From positions 6,014,001 to 6,078,000 of the forward strand of contig NZ_CP139559.1 in assembly GCF_034263275.1 (NCBI RefSeq): a stretch of DNA of 64,000 nucleotides. Reading direction: 5' to 3'. Positions 18,754 through 25,651 of this stretch are shown one piece after another. A program made the translations under genes and the position numbers. This DNA comes from Mucilaginibacter sp. cycad4. Lineage in GTDB: Bacteria > Bacteroidota > Bacteroidia > Sphingobacteriales > Sphingobacteriaceae. How positions within the stretch are numbered: position 1 is the stretch's first letter; each line of letters starts with the position of its first letter. The notes below the pieces were generated by a model, which ran no database searches, was not told the origin of the DNA, and saw nothing but the letters and a program-made list of their open reading frames with translations.

Positions 18754-19662
18754 TCACGAGGCGATATCGCTTTCGTCTACATGATAATCTGTTGCATAAA
18801 TTGTGAGGTTTTGTGCCAGCGCCAATGCGGAGCGTTTGCGGTAGGCGTTCCTTGGCCAGGCAATTGTTGCTTCCCGGGCCATGCCTGCGCCGGTGATCTT
18901 GATAGCTTTGAGACTGGGATGATTAAAAGCCGAAGAGCCCATGAGTACAGTGGCCCATCTGCCCGTATCAACCAGTTGCAGGAGCATATGGATGTCATTA
19001 ACTTCCATTTTAACGTTGGGCGCTACCTGGTGTTTTAGCAATACGCTATCAAGGTAATTACGAATACTATATCCTGCCGAGGGCAATAACAAAGGGATTT
19101 CGCTGAGCTGCCTTAGATTTACCTGTTTCTTTTGAGCCAGCAGATGATCTGAATGAACGATAAGCGCAAGGCAGGATGAAAAGATCCTTTCCGATTGGAT
19201 AGCAGCCGTTTGTTGCTCAGGCATAAAAGATAGCATCATATCCAGTCTGCCCTGCTCCAACTGCGTGAGGAGGTCCTGCGTTGTGCCGAAGCCGATCTGC
19301 AATTTGATATTGGGATATTTGGCACTGAAATCCAACACAGCCTTAGTAAGCAAATTTGTAAGCCCGTAGGTGGTGCCAACGGTAAGGGTGCCGCTTTGCA
19401 GGTTCATTAGGTCTTTAAGCATATCGCGCCCTTCTTCGGCATCCCTCACGGTTTTTTGCGCATAAGGCAAAAAGGACTTACCCGCTTCGGTAAGGCGTAC
19501 GCGCTTGGCCACACGATCAAACAACGGTAACTGTAATTCATCTTCCAGCTGTTTAATTTGTTGCGATAGCGTGCTTTGGGTAATAAACACCGCCGCTGCG
19601 GCGTCGGTAAAGTTTTGTAATTCGGCAGCTTTTATGAAGTATTTCAATTGGCGAAGTTCCAT
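18754..19662 (-). CDS. LysR-family transcriptional regulator
   Basis: 302 residues. The N-terminal winged HTH covers residues 1-60 (MELRQLKYFIKAAELQNFTDAA, then ITQSTLSQQIKQLEDELQLPLFDR), followed by a linker helix and a periplasmic-binding-like effector domain (GTTYGLTNLLTKAVLDFSAKYP near residue 97). It resembles the CynR/OxyR-like branch. The gene is transcribed away from the 19785 gene with 122 bases between them, the usual LysR arrangement, so that gene is the likely target. An ATAA-N6-TTAT inverted repeat near 19690 in that gap is a possible binding site. The effector is unknown. Confidence 0.92.
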   Translation of the reverse strand: MELRQLKYFIKAAELQNFTDAAAAVFITQSTLSQQIKQLEDELQLPLFDRVAKRVRLTEAGKSFLPYAQKTVRDAEEGRDMLKDLMNLQSGTLTVGTTYGLTNLLTKAVLDFSAKYPNIKLQIGFGTTQDLLTQLEQGRLDMMLSFMPEQQTAAIQSERIFSSCLALIVHSDHLLAQKKQVNLRQLSEIPLLLPSAGYSIRNYLDSVLLKHQVAPNVKMEVNDIHMLLQLVDTGRWATVLMGSSAFNHPSLKAIKITGAGMAREATIAWPRNAYRKRSALALAQNLTIYATDYHVDESDIAS

Positions 19663-19784
19663 GATCTAAGATAGGCAATTCATATCTTATAATCGGTTTT
19701 ATCAATGAACTATATCTAAAAAATGAGTTTAGACGATTAAGTTTTATCGCAGACCTTTGATTTAACAAATTAAACAACAAGATC

Positions 19785-20336
19785 ATGGAAATTCAACAAA
19801 CTCCCGAAAACGCGTTATCTCACTCTGTAGTAAAAGCTACCATCAACGCTCCCATTGAAAAAGTAAACATTGCCGACTGGCTCTTCAACCTGCCCGATGC
19901 AGAATATCAAAAATGCTCCGTTAATCACATAGCCGCCGGTTTTACCCGTACCTATGATGGTGAGCCAATGTCTATCAACGTGGAAATGATAGGCGATGCA
20001 ATGGTGATACAGCATTATGTGGCGACAGAATATCGCCCGGATTATTGCCGTATGCTATCAGTGTCTGACGTATTTGGTAAAAGCGGCCGTAGCACCGTGC
20101 AGGTACTTTGGGAACTCAAAGCCACTCCGATTGATGCAGATACCTGCGAATATACCAACGAGATTCACGCCACTGCCACCCCTGAATTTTTAGCTTTTAT
20201 TAAAGAGCATGGCGTTACATTGGCGCAGGCCGCCGCCAGTCGCCAGGCCGCATCAGACCTCCACAATCATGAGGAAACACCGCTTTTCGCCAAAAGCATC
20301 GAATTAAAAGCACTCACCGGAAAATACGGCATCTAA
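19785..20336 (+). CDS. Conserved-looking protein of unknown function, divergent from LysR
   Basis: 183 residues, soluble, without signal peptide or membrane helix. I do not recognise the family with confidence. The pattern of an N-terminal strand (VVKATINAPIEKVNIADWLFNLPDAEY), a central FTRTYDGEPMSINVEMIGDAMVIQHYV, and a C-terminal amphipathic helix (AAASRQAASDLHNHEETPLFAKSIE) would fit an SRPBCC/START-like ligand-binding fold, but this is a guess. Its position opposite the LysR gene suggests induction by that regulator. A lost oxidoreductase gene lies just downstream, so the original operon may have had two genes. Confidence 0.7.
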   Translation: MEIQQTPENALSHSVVKATINAPIEKVNIADWLFNLPDAEYQKCSVNHIAAGFTRTYDGEPMSINVEMIGDAMVIQHYVATEYRPDYCRMLSVSDVFGKSGRSTVQVLWELKATPIDADTCEYTNEIHATATPEFLAFIKEHGVTLAQAAASRQAASDLHNHEETPLFAKSIELKALTGKYGI

Positions 20337-20490
20337 TGAAAAGTAATTTGATCAGGTTGGCTTCCCTGCCGATAGGAATACCGCGGGAAGCCAATTTTCA
20401 TTTCGGTTTTGAAGAGTTGCCCGCAATTAAAACAGGTAAATTGCTGCTCAAAACTTTGTACATTTCCGTTTCCCTACCTTCGGGCTAAAA

Positions 20491-20598
20491 ATGGCAGGAG
20501 TGCACAAGCCGCCGCTTGTTGGTTTTGACAGACTTCCCAAAGCTTTGATTGGTTTATTTGAGGGTGAAAACGAAGGGAAAATGATTGTACAGGTATAA
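20491..20598 (+). pseudogene. C-terminal remnant of a zinc-independent MDR-type oxidoreductase
   Basis: An open stretch beginning ATG at 20491 and ending TAA at 20596-20598 encodes KPPLVGFDRLPKALIGLFEG, then ENEGKMIVQV. This matches the conserved C-terminal end of NADP-dependent medium-chain oxidoreductases of the CurA/YncB group (leucotriene B4 12-hydroxydehydrogenase-like), where a GF-x-LP-x-A-x-x-GLF-x-GxN-x-GKM-V-K-V ending is typical. Nothing of the catalytic or Rossmann domains remains upstream, so only about 30 of some 330 residues survive. The rest of 20337-20714 carries no other gene. Confidence 0.65.
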
Positions 20599-20714
20599 AA
20601 ACTATCCCACCTATAATAGGTAATAGAAACCAGATTTAGTTTTTAAAACTTCGATCTTTATTAGCTTTGTCATTCCACTTTGGGAGCAGCTATCTATTAA
20701 ATTTACTAAATCAT

Positions 20715-21644
20715 CTATTCCCTGATACTCAAAATATCATGCACCGCGTGCTCAGCTTTTTCATATTGAAATTTAAAACCGCTATCCAATAATCGTTTGG
20801 GCACTACCCAGCGGCTTTTTAATATCAGTTCGGTTTCGGTGCCGATAACCGCAGCACCGACTTCAAGCAGCCATTGCGGGGCAGGAAAACCAAACGGCGC
20901 GCCATAGGCCTTACGAATAATATGCATCATATCGGTATTTCGTTCACCATTGGGGGCCGTGCAATTGACCACACCCTGTAGCTCGGGATGATCCAGCAGC
21001 CATTGCGTGCTGCGGGCCACGTCATGCTCGTGTACCCAAGCCAGGTACTGCTGCCCATCGCCCTGTTTGCCACCGAGGCCAAACTTCACCAGGTTAAGCA
21101 ACCTTGGAAAAACGCTGTCGCTTCGGCCTAACACAATCCCCATGCGCAGGGCAATTTTGCGGGTGTGGGGCGTATCCGTTTTAAAGAAAGTGCTTTCCCA
21201 AATATTACACACATCGATAGAAAAACCATAACCTATTTCGCCGGTTTCCTCATCCTGCGGATGGTCTTCAGCATGGCGGTAGATGGTGGCAGATGTTATA
21301 TTGATCCAAACCTTTGGTGCATTCGTCATTTTATTGATCACCCTACCCAGCAGTTCGGTAGGCACAACCCTTGAGTGGATAATCTCTCTTTTATTCTTTT
21401 CGGTGTAGCGGCAGTTTACATTTTTGCCGCACAGGTTAATCAGCATATCGGCACCGGCAAGGTGAACAGTCCATCCGGCTTCGGTTTCACCATCCCAAAC
21501 AGCGGTATGCACATTGCCGTTCACCGGTTTTTGTTTGCGGGCCAGGATGATGACTTCATCTGCCAGATCGCGGTAGTATTTGGCTAATACCGTACCGAGG
21601 TAACCGTTACCGCCGGCCAGCACAATTTTTTTATAAGGTTTCAT
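20715..21644 (-). CDS. TIGR01777-type NAD-dependent epimerase (YfcH-like)
   Basis: 309 residues of the short-chain dehydrogenase epimerase fold. The nucleotide loop is VLAGGNGYLGTVLAKYY at about residues 8-24, followed by the YfcH-typical VWDGETEAGWTVHLAGADMLINLCGKNVNCRYTEKN region, and a C-terminal DUF1731 segment (PFGFPAPQWLLEVGAAVIGTETELILKSRWVVPKRL). The usual YxxxK pair is not obvious: YGFSIDVCNIWE replaces it, which is typical for this subgroup. Substrate unknown. It begins 2 bases after the stop of the DCC-type gene on the same strand, so they are one operon under the palindromic operators at 22469-22527. Confidence 0.85.
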   Translation of the reverse strand: MKPYKKIVLAGGNGYLGTVLAKYYRDLADEVIILARKQKPVNGNVHTAVWDGETEAGWTVHLAGADMLINLCGKNVNCRYTEKNKREIIHSRVVPTELLGRVINKMTNAPKVWINITSATIYRHAEDHPQDEETGEIGYGFSIDVCNIWESTFFKTDTPHTRKIALRMGIVLGRSDSVFPRLLNLVKFGLGGKQGDGQQYLAWVHEHDVARSTQWLLDHPELQGVVNCTAPNGERNTDMMHIIRKAYGAPFGFPAPQWLLEVGAAVIGTETELILKSRWVVPKRLLDSGFKFQYEKAEHAVHDILSIRE

Positions 21645-21646
21645 GA

Positions 21647-22465
21647 TCAGTTAAGGTTTAAAATAAACAGCAATAAAACAATACGGTAAGTTACCCAGGT
21701 AATGGTGAGCACCCACCCAAGCCCAAGCAATTTGGTACGCCGAGTGTGTTCCAGGAACATCAAGCCTGCTACAGCCATAAAATACAGGGTATAAACGGCG
21801 GCACCGAATTGAAAAAGGTGACTTATAGCCAACCCTATCAGCAGTAATAAACTACCGGCAAAAGAAATGGTCATCATGTTGCCGAGGTAGGTCCACAGGT
21901 TGCGGCGGTCAAAGCTGCATATAGCGGCCCCCTGAAAAATAATCTGCCCGCCGCAGATCAGGTATTCGCGGTAAGGGTTGCCTAAAGGTACCGCACCAAC
22001 AAGCAGGTGCGCATAAGCAGTTAGTATAAAACCGGTACAGAACCAGGTAAACAGCAAATACAATAAACGGTAATGAAGTTTAAACGTAGGCTGATATTCA
22101 AACCCGGTTTCGGCAGCGGGAATAATAACCCGGCGATTGTATGATATAAAAGCATAAGCTTTACTCATGAGCCAGATGAAGGGCTTAAATGCAAACAAGG
22201 GGGTAAATACGGGGCAGGTATTCGCAATTATTTTGAACAAGCTTTTAATGCCATAGGTAACCTCGCCGTTTTCCAGGTTGATCAAAGCAATTTCATTAAC
22301 TGCCCGCTGCCTGTCATAAACAGGGCAGGTACCCGTATGTGCCTCCTGGTAAGCAGAGCGGCCATTAGGATCAAGCATCCCGGTTTTTACAAATGCATGG
22401 GTATAAACACGGCACATGGGGCATTCGGCGTCAAACAGGATCATGTGGTTCTTGAGCGTTTTCAT
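21647..22465 (-). CDS. DCC1-like (DUF393) thiol-disulfide domain protein with membrane C-terminus
   Basis: 272 residues from the ATG at 22465; an upstream in-frame TTG lies inside the operator and is unlikely. Residues 7-30 hold the DCC signature region (HMILFDAECPMCRVYTHAF) with the CxxC pair, in a thioredoxin-like DUF393 domain of about 125 residues. About five or six membrane helices follow (LLYLLFTWFCTGFILTAY, ISFAGSLLLLIGLAI, VLTITWVTYRIVLLLFIL). The exact reaction is unknown; the CPMC motif argues for a redox role. It heads the operon with the YfcH-like gene. Confidence 0.8.
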   Translation of the reverse strand: MKTLKNHMILFDAECPMCRVYTHAFVKTGMLDPNGRSAYQEAHTGTCPVYDRQRAVNEIALINLENGEVTYGIKSLFKIIANTCPVFTPLFAFKPFIWLMSKAYAFISYNRRVIIPAAETGFEYQPTFKLHYRLLYLLFTWFCTGFILTAYAHLLVGAVPLGNPYREYLICGGQIIFQGAAICSFDRRNLWTYLGNMMTISFAGSLLLLIGLAISHLFQFGAAVYTLYFMAVAGLMFLEHTRRTKLLGLGWVLTITWVTYRIVLLLFILNLN

Positions 22466-22468
22466 AAC

Positions 22469-22527
22469 TTTCAGTGTTTTCTGAAACAAATATACAATAT
22501 ATTTTAAACTTTCAATAAATACTGAAA
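22469..22527 (-). promoter_or_regulatory. Twin palindromic operator upstream of the DCC/yfcH operon
   Basis: Two copies of TTTCAG-N6-CTGAAA: a perfect one at 22469-22486 (spacer tgtttt) and one with a single mismatch at 22510-22527 (TTTCAA-N6-CTGAAA). Their centres are 41 bases apart, close to four helical turns, and the proximal copy ends 4 bases before the ATG. This is a plausible binding site for a dimeric repressor bound twice. The regulator is not identified in the window. Confidence 0.6.
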
Positions 22528-22557
22528 ATTAAATTTAAGTAAAAACAGCGTGTTATT

Positions 22558-22688
22558 GACTCACCCCGACATCGCTGCGTTCGTCACCCCTCTCTTCGCA
22601 AGCGTAAAGAGGGATTTTCTTTTTTCTATACCCTCTTCACGGCGAAGCCGGAGAGAGGGTGGTGCAGCGAAGCGCAGACCGGGTGAGT
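22558..22688. repeat. Palindromic intergenic repeat with gc-rich arms
   Basis: Arms ACTCACCC at 22558 and GGGTGAGT at 22681-22688 enclose nested pairs: GCTGCG with CGCTTCGCTGC-like sequence, CCCTCTCTTCGC with GCGAAGCCGGAGAGAGGG, and an AT-rich centre. It is about 130 bases long and has no reading frame. It separates the two divergent operons at this place. Confidence 0.6.
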
Positions 22689-22738
22689 TAACTATGCGTG
22701 ATGCATTTAAATAATTTTGAGAAAACTTCCTCTCCCTC

Positions 22739-22768
22739 TTGTAAAATCAAATCTTATATATAGCTTTG
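22739..22768 (+). promoter_or_regulatory. Promoter of the membrane protein/winged-helix operon
   Basis: TTG (22739-22741), exactly 19 bases, then TAGCTTTG (22761-22768). This is a full match to the Bacteroidota sigma-A consensus TTG-N17..23-TAnnTTTG. The palindromic operator starts at 22764 and therefore covers the -7 element, so a bound protein would block the promoter. Confidence 0.75.
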
Positions 22769-22785
22769 AACAACAAAGTACTTTT
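22764..22785 (+). promoter_or_regulatory. Operator copy 1 (CTTTGAA-N-CAAAGTACTTTT)
   Basis: CTTTGAAcaaCAAAG at 22764-22778 followed by TACTTTT. The identical framework occurs at 23721-23742. Outside the three central bases the two sites agree at every position of the 22-base stretch. It overlaps the -7 element and lies directly before the ATG at 22787. Confidence 0.7.
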
Positions 22786-22786
22786 G

Positions 22787-23404
22787 ATGAAAGACAAAGA
22801 CATTCACGCAGAGTTAAGTTCCATCCGCGACCTGATGGAGCGTTCGGCCAAGTTTATTTCGCTTAGTGGCCTGTCAGGTGTATTGGCCGGCATCTACGCG
22901 TTTATTGGCGCAGGTATAGGATATAACCTGCTGCAAGGCGAGTATGCCACACTCCGGGAACGTCATACCTATAATGAAGAAATGCTGATCATTAAATTGT
23001 TCATTGTGGCAGTAGCCGTACTTGTGCTTTCTATTGGCACAGGGATCTGGCTATCGGTGCGTAAAGCTAAAAGAACCGGACAGTCGGTTTGGAACCCAGG
23101 CAGCAAACGCCTGCTCATCAACATGGCTATTCCCCTTGTAAGCGGCGGTTTGTTTACCATTATACTTGTTTACCGTGGTTATTATGGCATTGTAGCACCA
23201 GCTACCATGATATTTTATGGTATGTCATTAGTTGCGGGCAGTCATTATACATATTCGGGTATTATGAGCTTGGGGATATTGGAGATTTTATTAGGTTTGC
23301 TGTGTGCTGTGATGCCGGGCTACGGCTTAATTTTTTGGAGCGTTGGTTTTGGCTTGCTCCACATTATTTATGGTACAGTAATGCATTTTAGATACGATAA
23401 GTGA
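22787..23404 (+). CDS. Six-helix-like membrane protein co-encoded with a winged-helix regulator
   Basis: 205 residues from the ATG at 22787; the longer frame begins with TTG inside the operator. A short cytosolic head (KDKDIHAELSSIRDLMERSA) precedes about six hydrophobic segments: FISLSGLSGVLAGIYAFIGAGI, LIIKLFIVAVAVLVLSIGTGI, LLINMAIPLVSGGLFTIILV, IVAPATMIFYGMSLVAG, LGILEILLGLLCAVMP, and GLIFWSVGFGLLHIIYG. Members of this family in Bacteroidota precede a small HTH protein, as here, with a GTGA overlap. The function is not established; a membrane sensor or anti-repressor role is inference. Confidence 0.75.
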   Translation: MKDKDIHAELSSIRDLMERSAKFISLSGLSGVLAGIYAFIGAGIGYNLLQGEYATLRERHTYNEEMLIIKLFIVAVAVLVLSIGTGIWLSVRKAKRTGQSVWNPGSKRLLINMAIPLVSGGLFTIILVYRGYYGIVAPATMIFYGMSLVAGSHYTYSGIMSLGILEILLGLLCAVMPGYGLIFWSVGFGLLHIIYGTVMHFRYDK

Positions 23405-23703
23405 AGATATCATTAGATCAGTTTGATAAAGCCTTTGAAAACCGCATCCGCCTGCAAATCATGAGCGTACTGGTTGCCAACGAAAGCTACGACTTTAACT
23501 CCCTTAAAGAACTGCTTGACCTCACCGACGGCAACCTGGCATCGCACCTGAAAGCGCTGGAGAAGGAAGAATATATCCAGGTAGAGAAAACTTTCATCGG
23601 CCGCAAACCAAATACACGTTACCTGGCGTCCGAAAAAGGCCGGGCCGCCTTCAAATTGCACCTCCTTGCCCTCGAAAATTTAATCAAACAACAAAAGCTA
23701 TAA
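23401..23703 (+). CDS. Small winged-helix transcriptional regulator
   Basis: 100 residues, translationally coupled to the membrane gene (GTG start inside GTGA at 23401-23404). It is almost entirely one winged HTH domain: FENRIRLQIMSVLVANES, then FNSLKELLDLTDGNLASHLKALEKEEYIQVEKTF as the recognition and wing region, and a helix LHLLALENLIKQ at the end. This is the ArsR/MarR-like HTH_34 type, often autoregulatory in this phylum. The two CTTTGAA-CAAAG palindromes before and after the operon are the natural candidates for its sites. Confidence 0.88.
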   Translation: MKISLDQFDKAFENRIRLQIMSVLVANESYDFNSLKELLDLTDGNLASHLKALEKEEYIQVEKTFIGRKPNTRYLASEKGRAAFKLHLLALENLIKQQKL

Positions 23704-23720
23704 TTTTTTTTACCCATAAA

Positions 23721-23742
23721 CTTTGAATTTCAAAGTACTTTT
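23721..23742 (+). promoter_or_regulatory. Operator copy 2 (CTTTGAA-N-CAAAGTACTTTT)
   Basis: CTTTGAATTTCAAAG at 23721-23735 followed by TACTTTT, 957 bases from copy 1 and in the same orientation. It lies 18 bases after the stop of the winged-helix gene and 14 bases before a small open frame. Being upstream of something, it implies a second regulated unit, or the trace of one. Confidence 0.65.
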
Positions 23743-23755
23743 AAGTATTGAAAAT

Positions 23756-23866
23756 ATGAAAAACCTTAAAGCAATTCTATTTAAAGATAGCACCGTTAAA
23801 CTTGGCCTAATCCTAATCACTATATCTGCCGGGCTCTTCTTTATGGAGGGGTCCGGCCTTTTTTGA
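23756..23866 (+). CDS. Possible 36-residue membrane peptide under operator copy 2
   Basis: ATG at 23756 to TGA at 23864: MKNLKAILFKDSTVKLGLIL and then ITISAGLFFMEGSGLF. It has a basic amphipathic head and one hydrophobic helix. It may be a real small membrane peptide, or the broken head of a larger membrane protein whose remainder is gone. The hairpin overlapping its last codons looks like a terminator, which favours a short complete unit. Placement directly behind a perfect operator copy supports expression. Coding status is uncertain. Confidence 0.4.
   Translation: MKNLKAILFKDSTVKLGLILITISAGLFFMEGSGLF
23828..23864 (+). terminator. Terminator overlapping the end of the small open frame
   Basis: GCCGGgCTC pairs with GAGGGGtCCGGC across the loop, followed by a run of T at 23859-23864. 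It ends transcription before the B12-domain gene, whose own leader starts after it (23867-23996, AT-rich, no other feature). Confidence 0.6.
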
Positions 23867-23996
23867 TGATTGAATGCATTCGTGTACCATAATCGTCCGC
23901 AATGAAATATTTCTCCAGGGTTTTATTCGTTCGCAAGAAACATAAAACAACTTCCATAATTTTCTTATTACTTTTACAAAAACCAATAGGTTATTC

Positions 23997-24416
23997 ATGA
24001 GTAATACCTTTAACCGACCAATCCGTGTTTTAGTTGCCAAAGTAGGGCTCGATGGCCATGACCGCGGCGCACGCATTATTGCTACTTCGCTGCGCGATGC
24101 AGGTATGGAAGTGATTTATACCGGGTTGCGCCAAACGCCCGAAATGGTGGTGAATACAGCCCTGCAGGAGGATGTTGACGCCATTGGTATCTCTATCCTC
24201 TCGGGCGCGCACATGACGGTATTCCCGCGGATCATCAATCTCATTAAAGAGAAAAAAATGGATGATGTTTTGGTTACCGGCGGGGGGATTATTCCGCATG
24301 AAGATATGTTGGAGCTGCAAAAGCTTGGCGTAGGCCAACTTTTCCCTCCCGGCACCAGCACGCAGGATATTGTTAAATACATAACCGGCTGGGTGCATGA
24401 ACACCGTAATTTTTAA
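23997..24416 (+). CDS. Stand-alone cobalamin-binding domain protein (methylmalonyl-CoA mutase small-domain type)
   Basis: 139 residues: only the B12-binding Rossmann-like domain of the mutase family. The cobalt-ligand motif DxHxxG is seen as LDGHDRG near residue 20. ISILSGAHMTVFPRI near 66, VTGGGIIPHEDMLELQKLGV near 91 and LFPPGTSTQDIV near 114 are the standard C-terminal-domain signatures. In heteromeric mutases (isobutyryl-CoA or methylmalonyl-CoA type) such a chain pairs with a separate catalytic subunit, which is not in this window. Five bases separate it from the enoyl-CoA hydratase gene, so an acyl-CoA function is likely. Confidence 0.9.
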   Translation: MSNTFNRPIRVLVAKVGLDGHDRGARIIATSLRDAGMEVIYTGLRQTPEMVVNTALQEDVDAIGISILSGAHMTVFPRIINLIKEKKMDDVLVTGGGIIPHEDMLELQKLGVGQLFPPGTSTQDIVKYITGWVHEHRNF

Positions 24417-24421
24417 TACCC

Positions 24422-25204
24422 ATGGAATTTCAAAACTTACTGATAACAAACAAAGGCCGCATTCAGCAAATCACCATTAATCGCGAAAGCAAACTGAACG
24501 CTCTTAATAAAGATACGCTGGCCGAACTGCACAGCGCTTTTTCTGAAGCTTTTCGGAACCCGGAGATAGGTGGTATTATCATTACCGGAGCCGGGCCAAA
24601 GGCATTTGTTGCCGGGGCCGATATCAGCGAATTTGCGGCCCTTGATACAAATGGGGGCACACAGCTTTCGCGCGCCGGTCATACCGAGGTTTTTGACCTG
24701 ATAGCCAATGGCAGCAAGCCGGTAATAGCCGCTGTAAATGGTTTTGCATTAGGCGGAGGACTTGAACTGGCTATGGCCTGCCATATCCGTATAGCATCTG
24801 ATAACGCCAAAATGGGTCTGCCGGAAGTTACATTGGGCCTGATCCCCGGCTATGGCGGCACACAGCGTCTTGCCCAACTGGTTGGCAAAGGGAAAGCCCT
24901 GGAAATGATCCTGACCGCCGATATGATCACAGCGGCCGATGCCCTGCAATATGGACTGGTTACCCACGTAACTACAGCCGGGGAGTTACTGATAAAAGCC
25001 GAAGAGATCCTGAATAAAATTTTATCCCGTGCCCCTTTGGCACTTGCCGCAGCCATCCGCAGCATTAATGCCGCTTATACCGATGGCGTTAACGGCTATG
25101 AAACCGAAATAGCCGAATTTGGCAAATGCTTCGGCACAAAAGATTTTAAGGAAGGGGTAGCCGCGTTTATGGAGAAACGGAAGGCGGAGTTTAAAGGCGA
25201 ATAA
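24422..25204 (+). CDS. Enoyl-CoA hydratase/isomerase family protein
   Basis: 260 residues of the crotonase fold. Oxyanion-hole segments are KAFVAGADISEFAALD near residue 60 and NGFALGGGLELAMACHIRIAS near 102. The GLPEVTLGLIPGYGGTQRLAQLVGKGKALEMIL signature near 125-157 carries the Glu positions used by true hydratases (one in GGGLELA-x, one in LPEVTLG). It would hydrate short-chain enoyl-CoA. It follows the B12-domain gene directly, as in branched-chain or propionyl-CoA clusters. No terminator is seen before the repeats downstream. Confidence 0.9.
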   Translation: MEFQNLLITNKGRIQQITINRESKLNALNKDTLAELHSAFSEAFRNPEIGGIIITGAGPKAFVAGADISEFAALDTNGGTQLSRAGHTEVFDLIANGSKPVIAAVNGFALGGGLELAMACHIRIASDNAKMGLPEVTLGLIPGYGGTQRLAQLVGKGKALEMILTADMITAADALQYGLVTHVTTAGELLIKAEEILNKILSRAPLALAAAIRSINAAYTDGVNGYETEIAEFGKCFGTKDFKEGVAAFMEKRKAEFKGE

Positions 25205-25274
25205 CTCCGATATAATCGGCTCTTGTAGTATCAACTATAACAAGTGCCTGAATACTTTTTGGTGACACCACCAT

Positions 25275-25440
25275 AGGTGTTCGGAACATTTTTTAATTCC
25301 CTCCTTGGGAGGGGTGCGGCAGAGTTGTGTAGTGGCAGGGAGGGGTTTATGAACTGTTTTAAGCGAATAAACCCCTCCCTACACCCTCCCAAGGGAGGGA
25401 ATCGCACAATCCCGAACTTTTTATTTTCTTCCGAACACCT
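25275..25440. repeat. Palindromic repeat, family A copy 1, inside a larger hairpin
   Basis: An outer stem AGGTGTTCGGA (25275-25285) / TCCGAACACCT (25430-25440) is perfect over 11 bases. It encloses an element of about 115 bases (25295-25409) with the family layout: aattCCCTCC ... GGGAGGGGTGCGG at the left, gGGAGGGGTTTAT ... ATAAACCCCTCCC in the middle, and CCCTCCCaaGGGAGGGaatcgcaca at the right. The other copies are at 31015-32302 and 63333-63450. Confidence 0.7.
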
Positions 25441-25515
25441 GTGACAACACCAACAAGGGGGCCAGGCAGCGAATACAAAAAAGGGTTGATCCTAAAAGCT
25501 GCTTAACAAAAAGAA

Positions 25516-25600
25516 GCGTCATTGCGAGGTACGAAGCAATCCCAAACTATACAGGGCAGACCTGCAAATAGGGGATTGCTTCGTACCTCTAAATGACGCT
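25516..25600. repeat. Palindromic repeat, family B copy 1
   Basis: GCGTCATT-tgc-GAGGTACGAAGCAATCCC at the left pairs with GGGGATTGCTTCGTACCTC-taa-ATGACGC at the right, leaving a central loop of about 25 bases. A second copy is at 59106-59200. Both lie after the last gene of a transcription unit. Confidence 0.75.
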
Positions 25601-25618
25601 TTTATATTATACTATCTA

Positions 25619-25643
25619 ACTCCCCCTTCAGGGGGCCGGGGGG
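25619..25643. repeat. C/G-rich hairpin beside the glnS stop
   Basis: CTCCCCCTTCAGGGGG followed by ccggggggc, a compact hairpin ending 8 bases from the glnS stop codon. The same type of CCCCCTnnAGGGGG hairpin occurs at about 63305 and 63525 around the ATP-grasp gene. It could act as a terminator-like 3' end for glnS. Confidence 0.5.
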
Positions 25644-25651
25644 CAAAAGGC

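Noticed and set aside
25205..25651. Possible CRISPR-like array from regularly spaced G/C-rich hairpins
   Set aside because: The elements are different palindromes and not direct repeats with spacers, and no cas genes are near.
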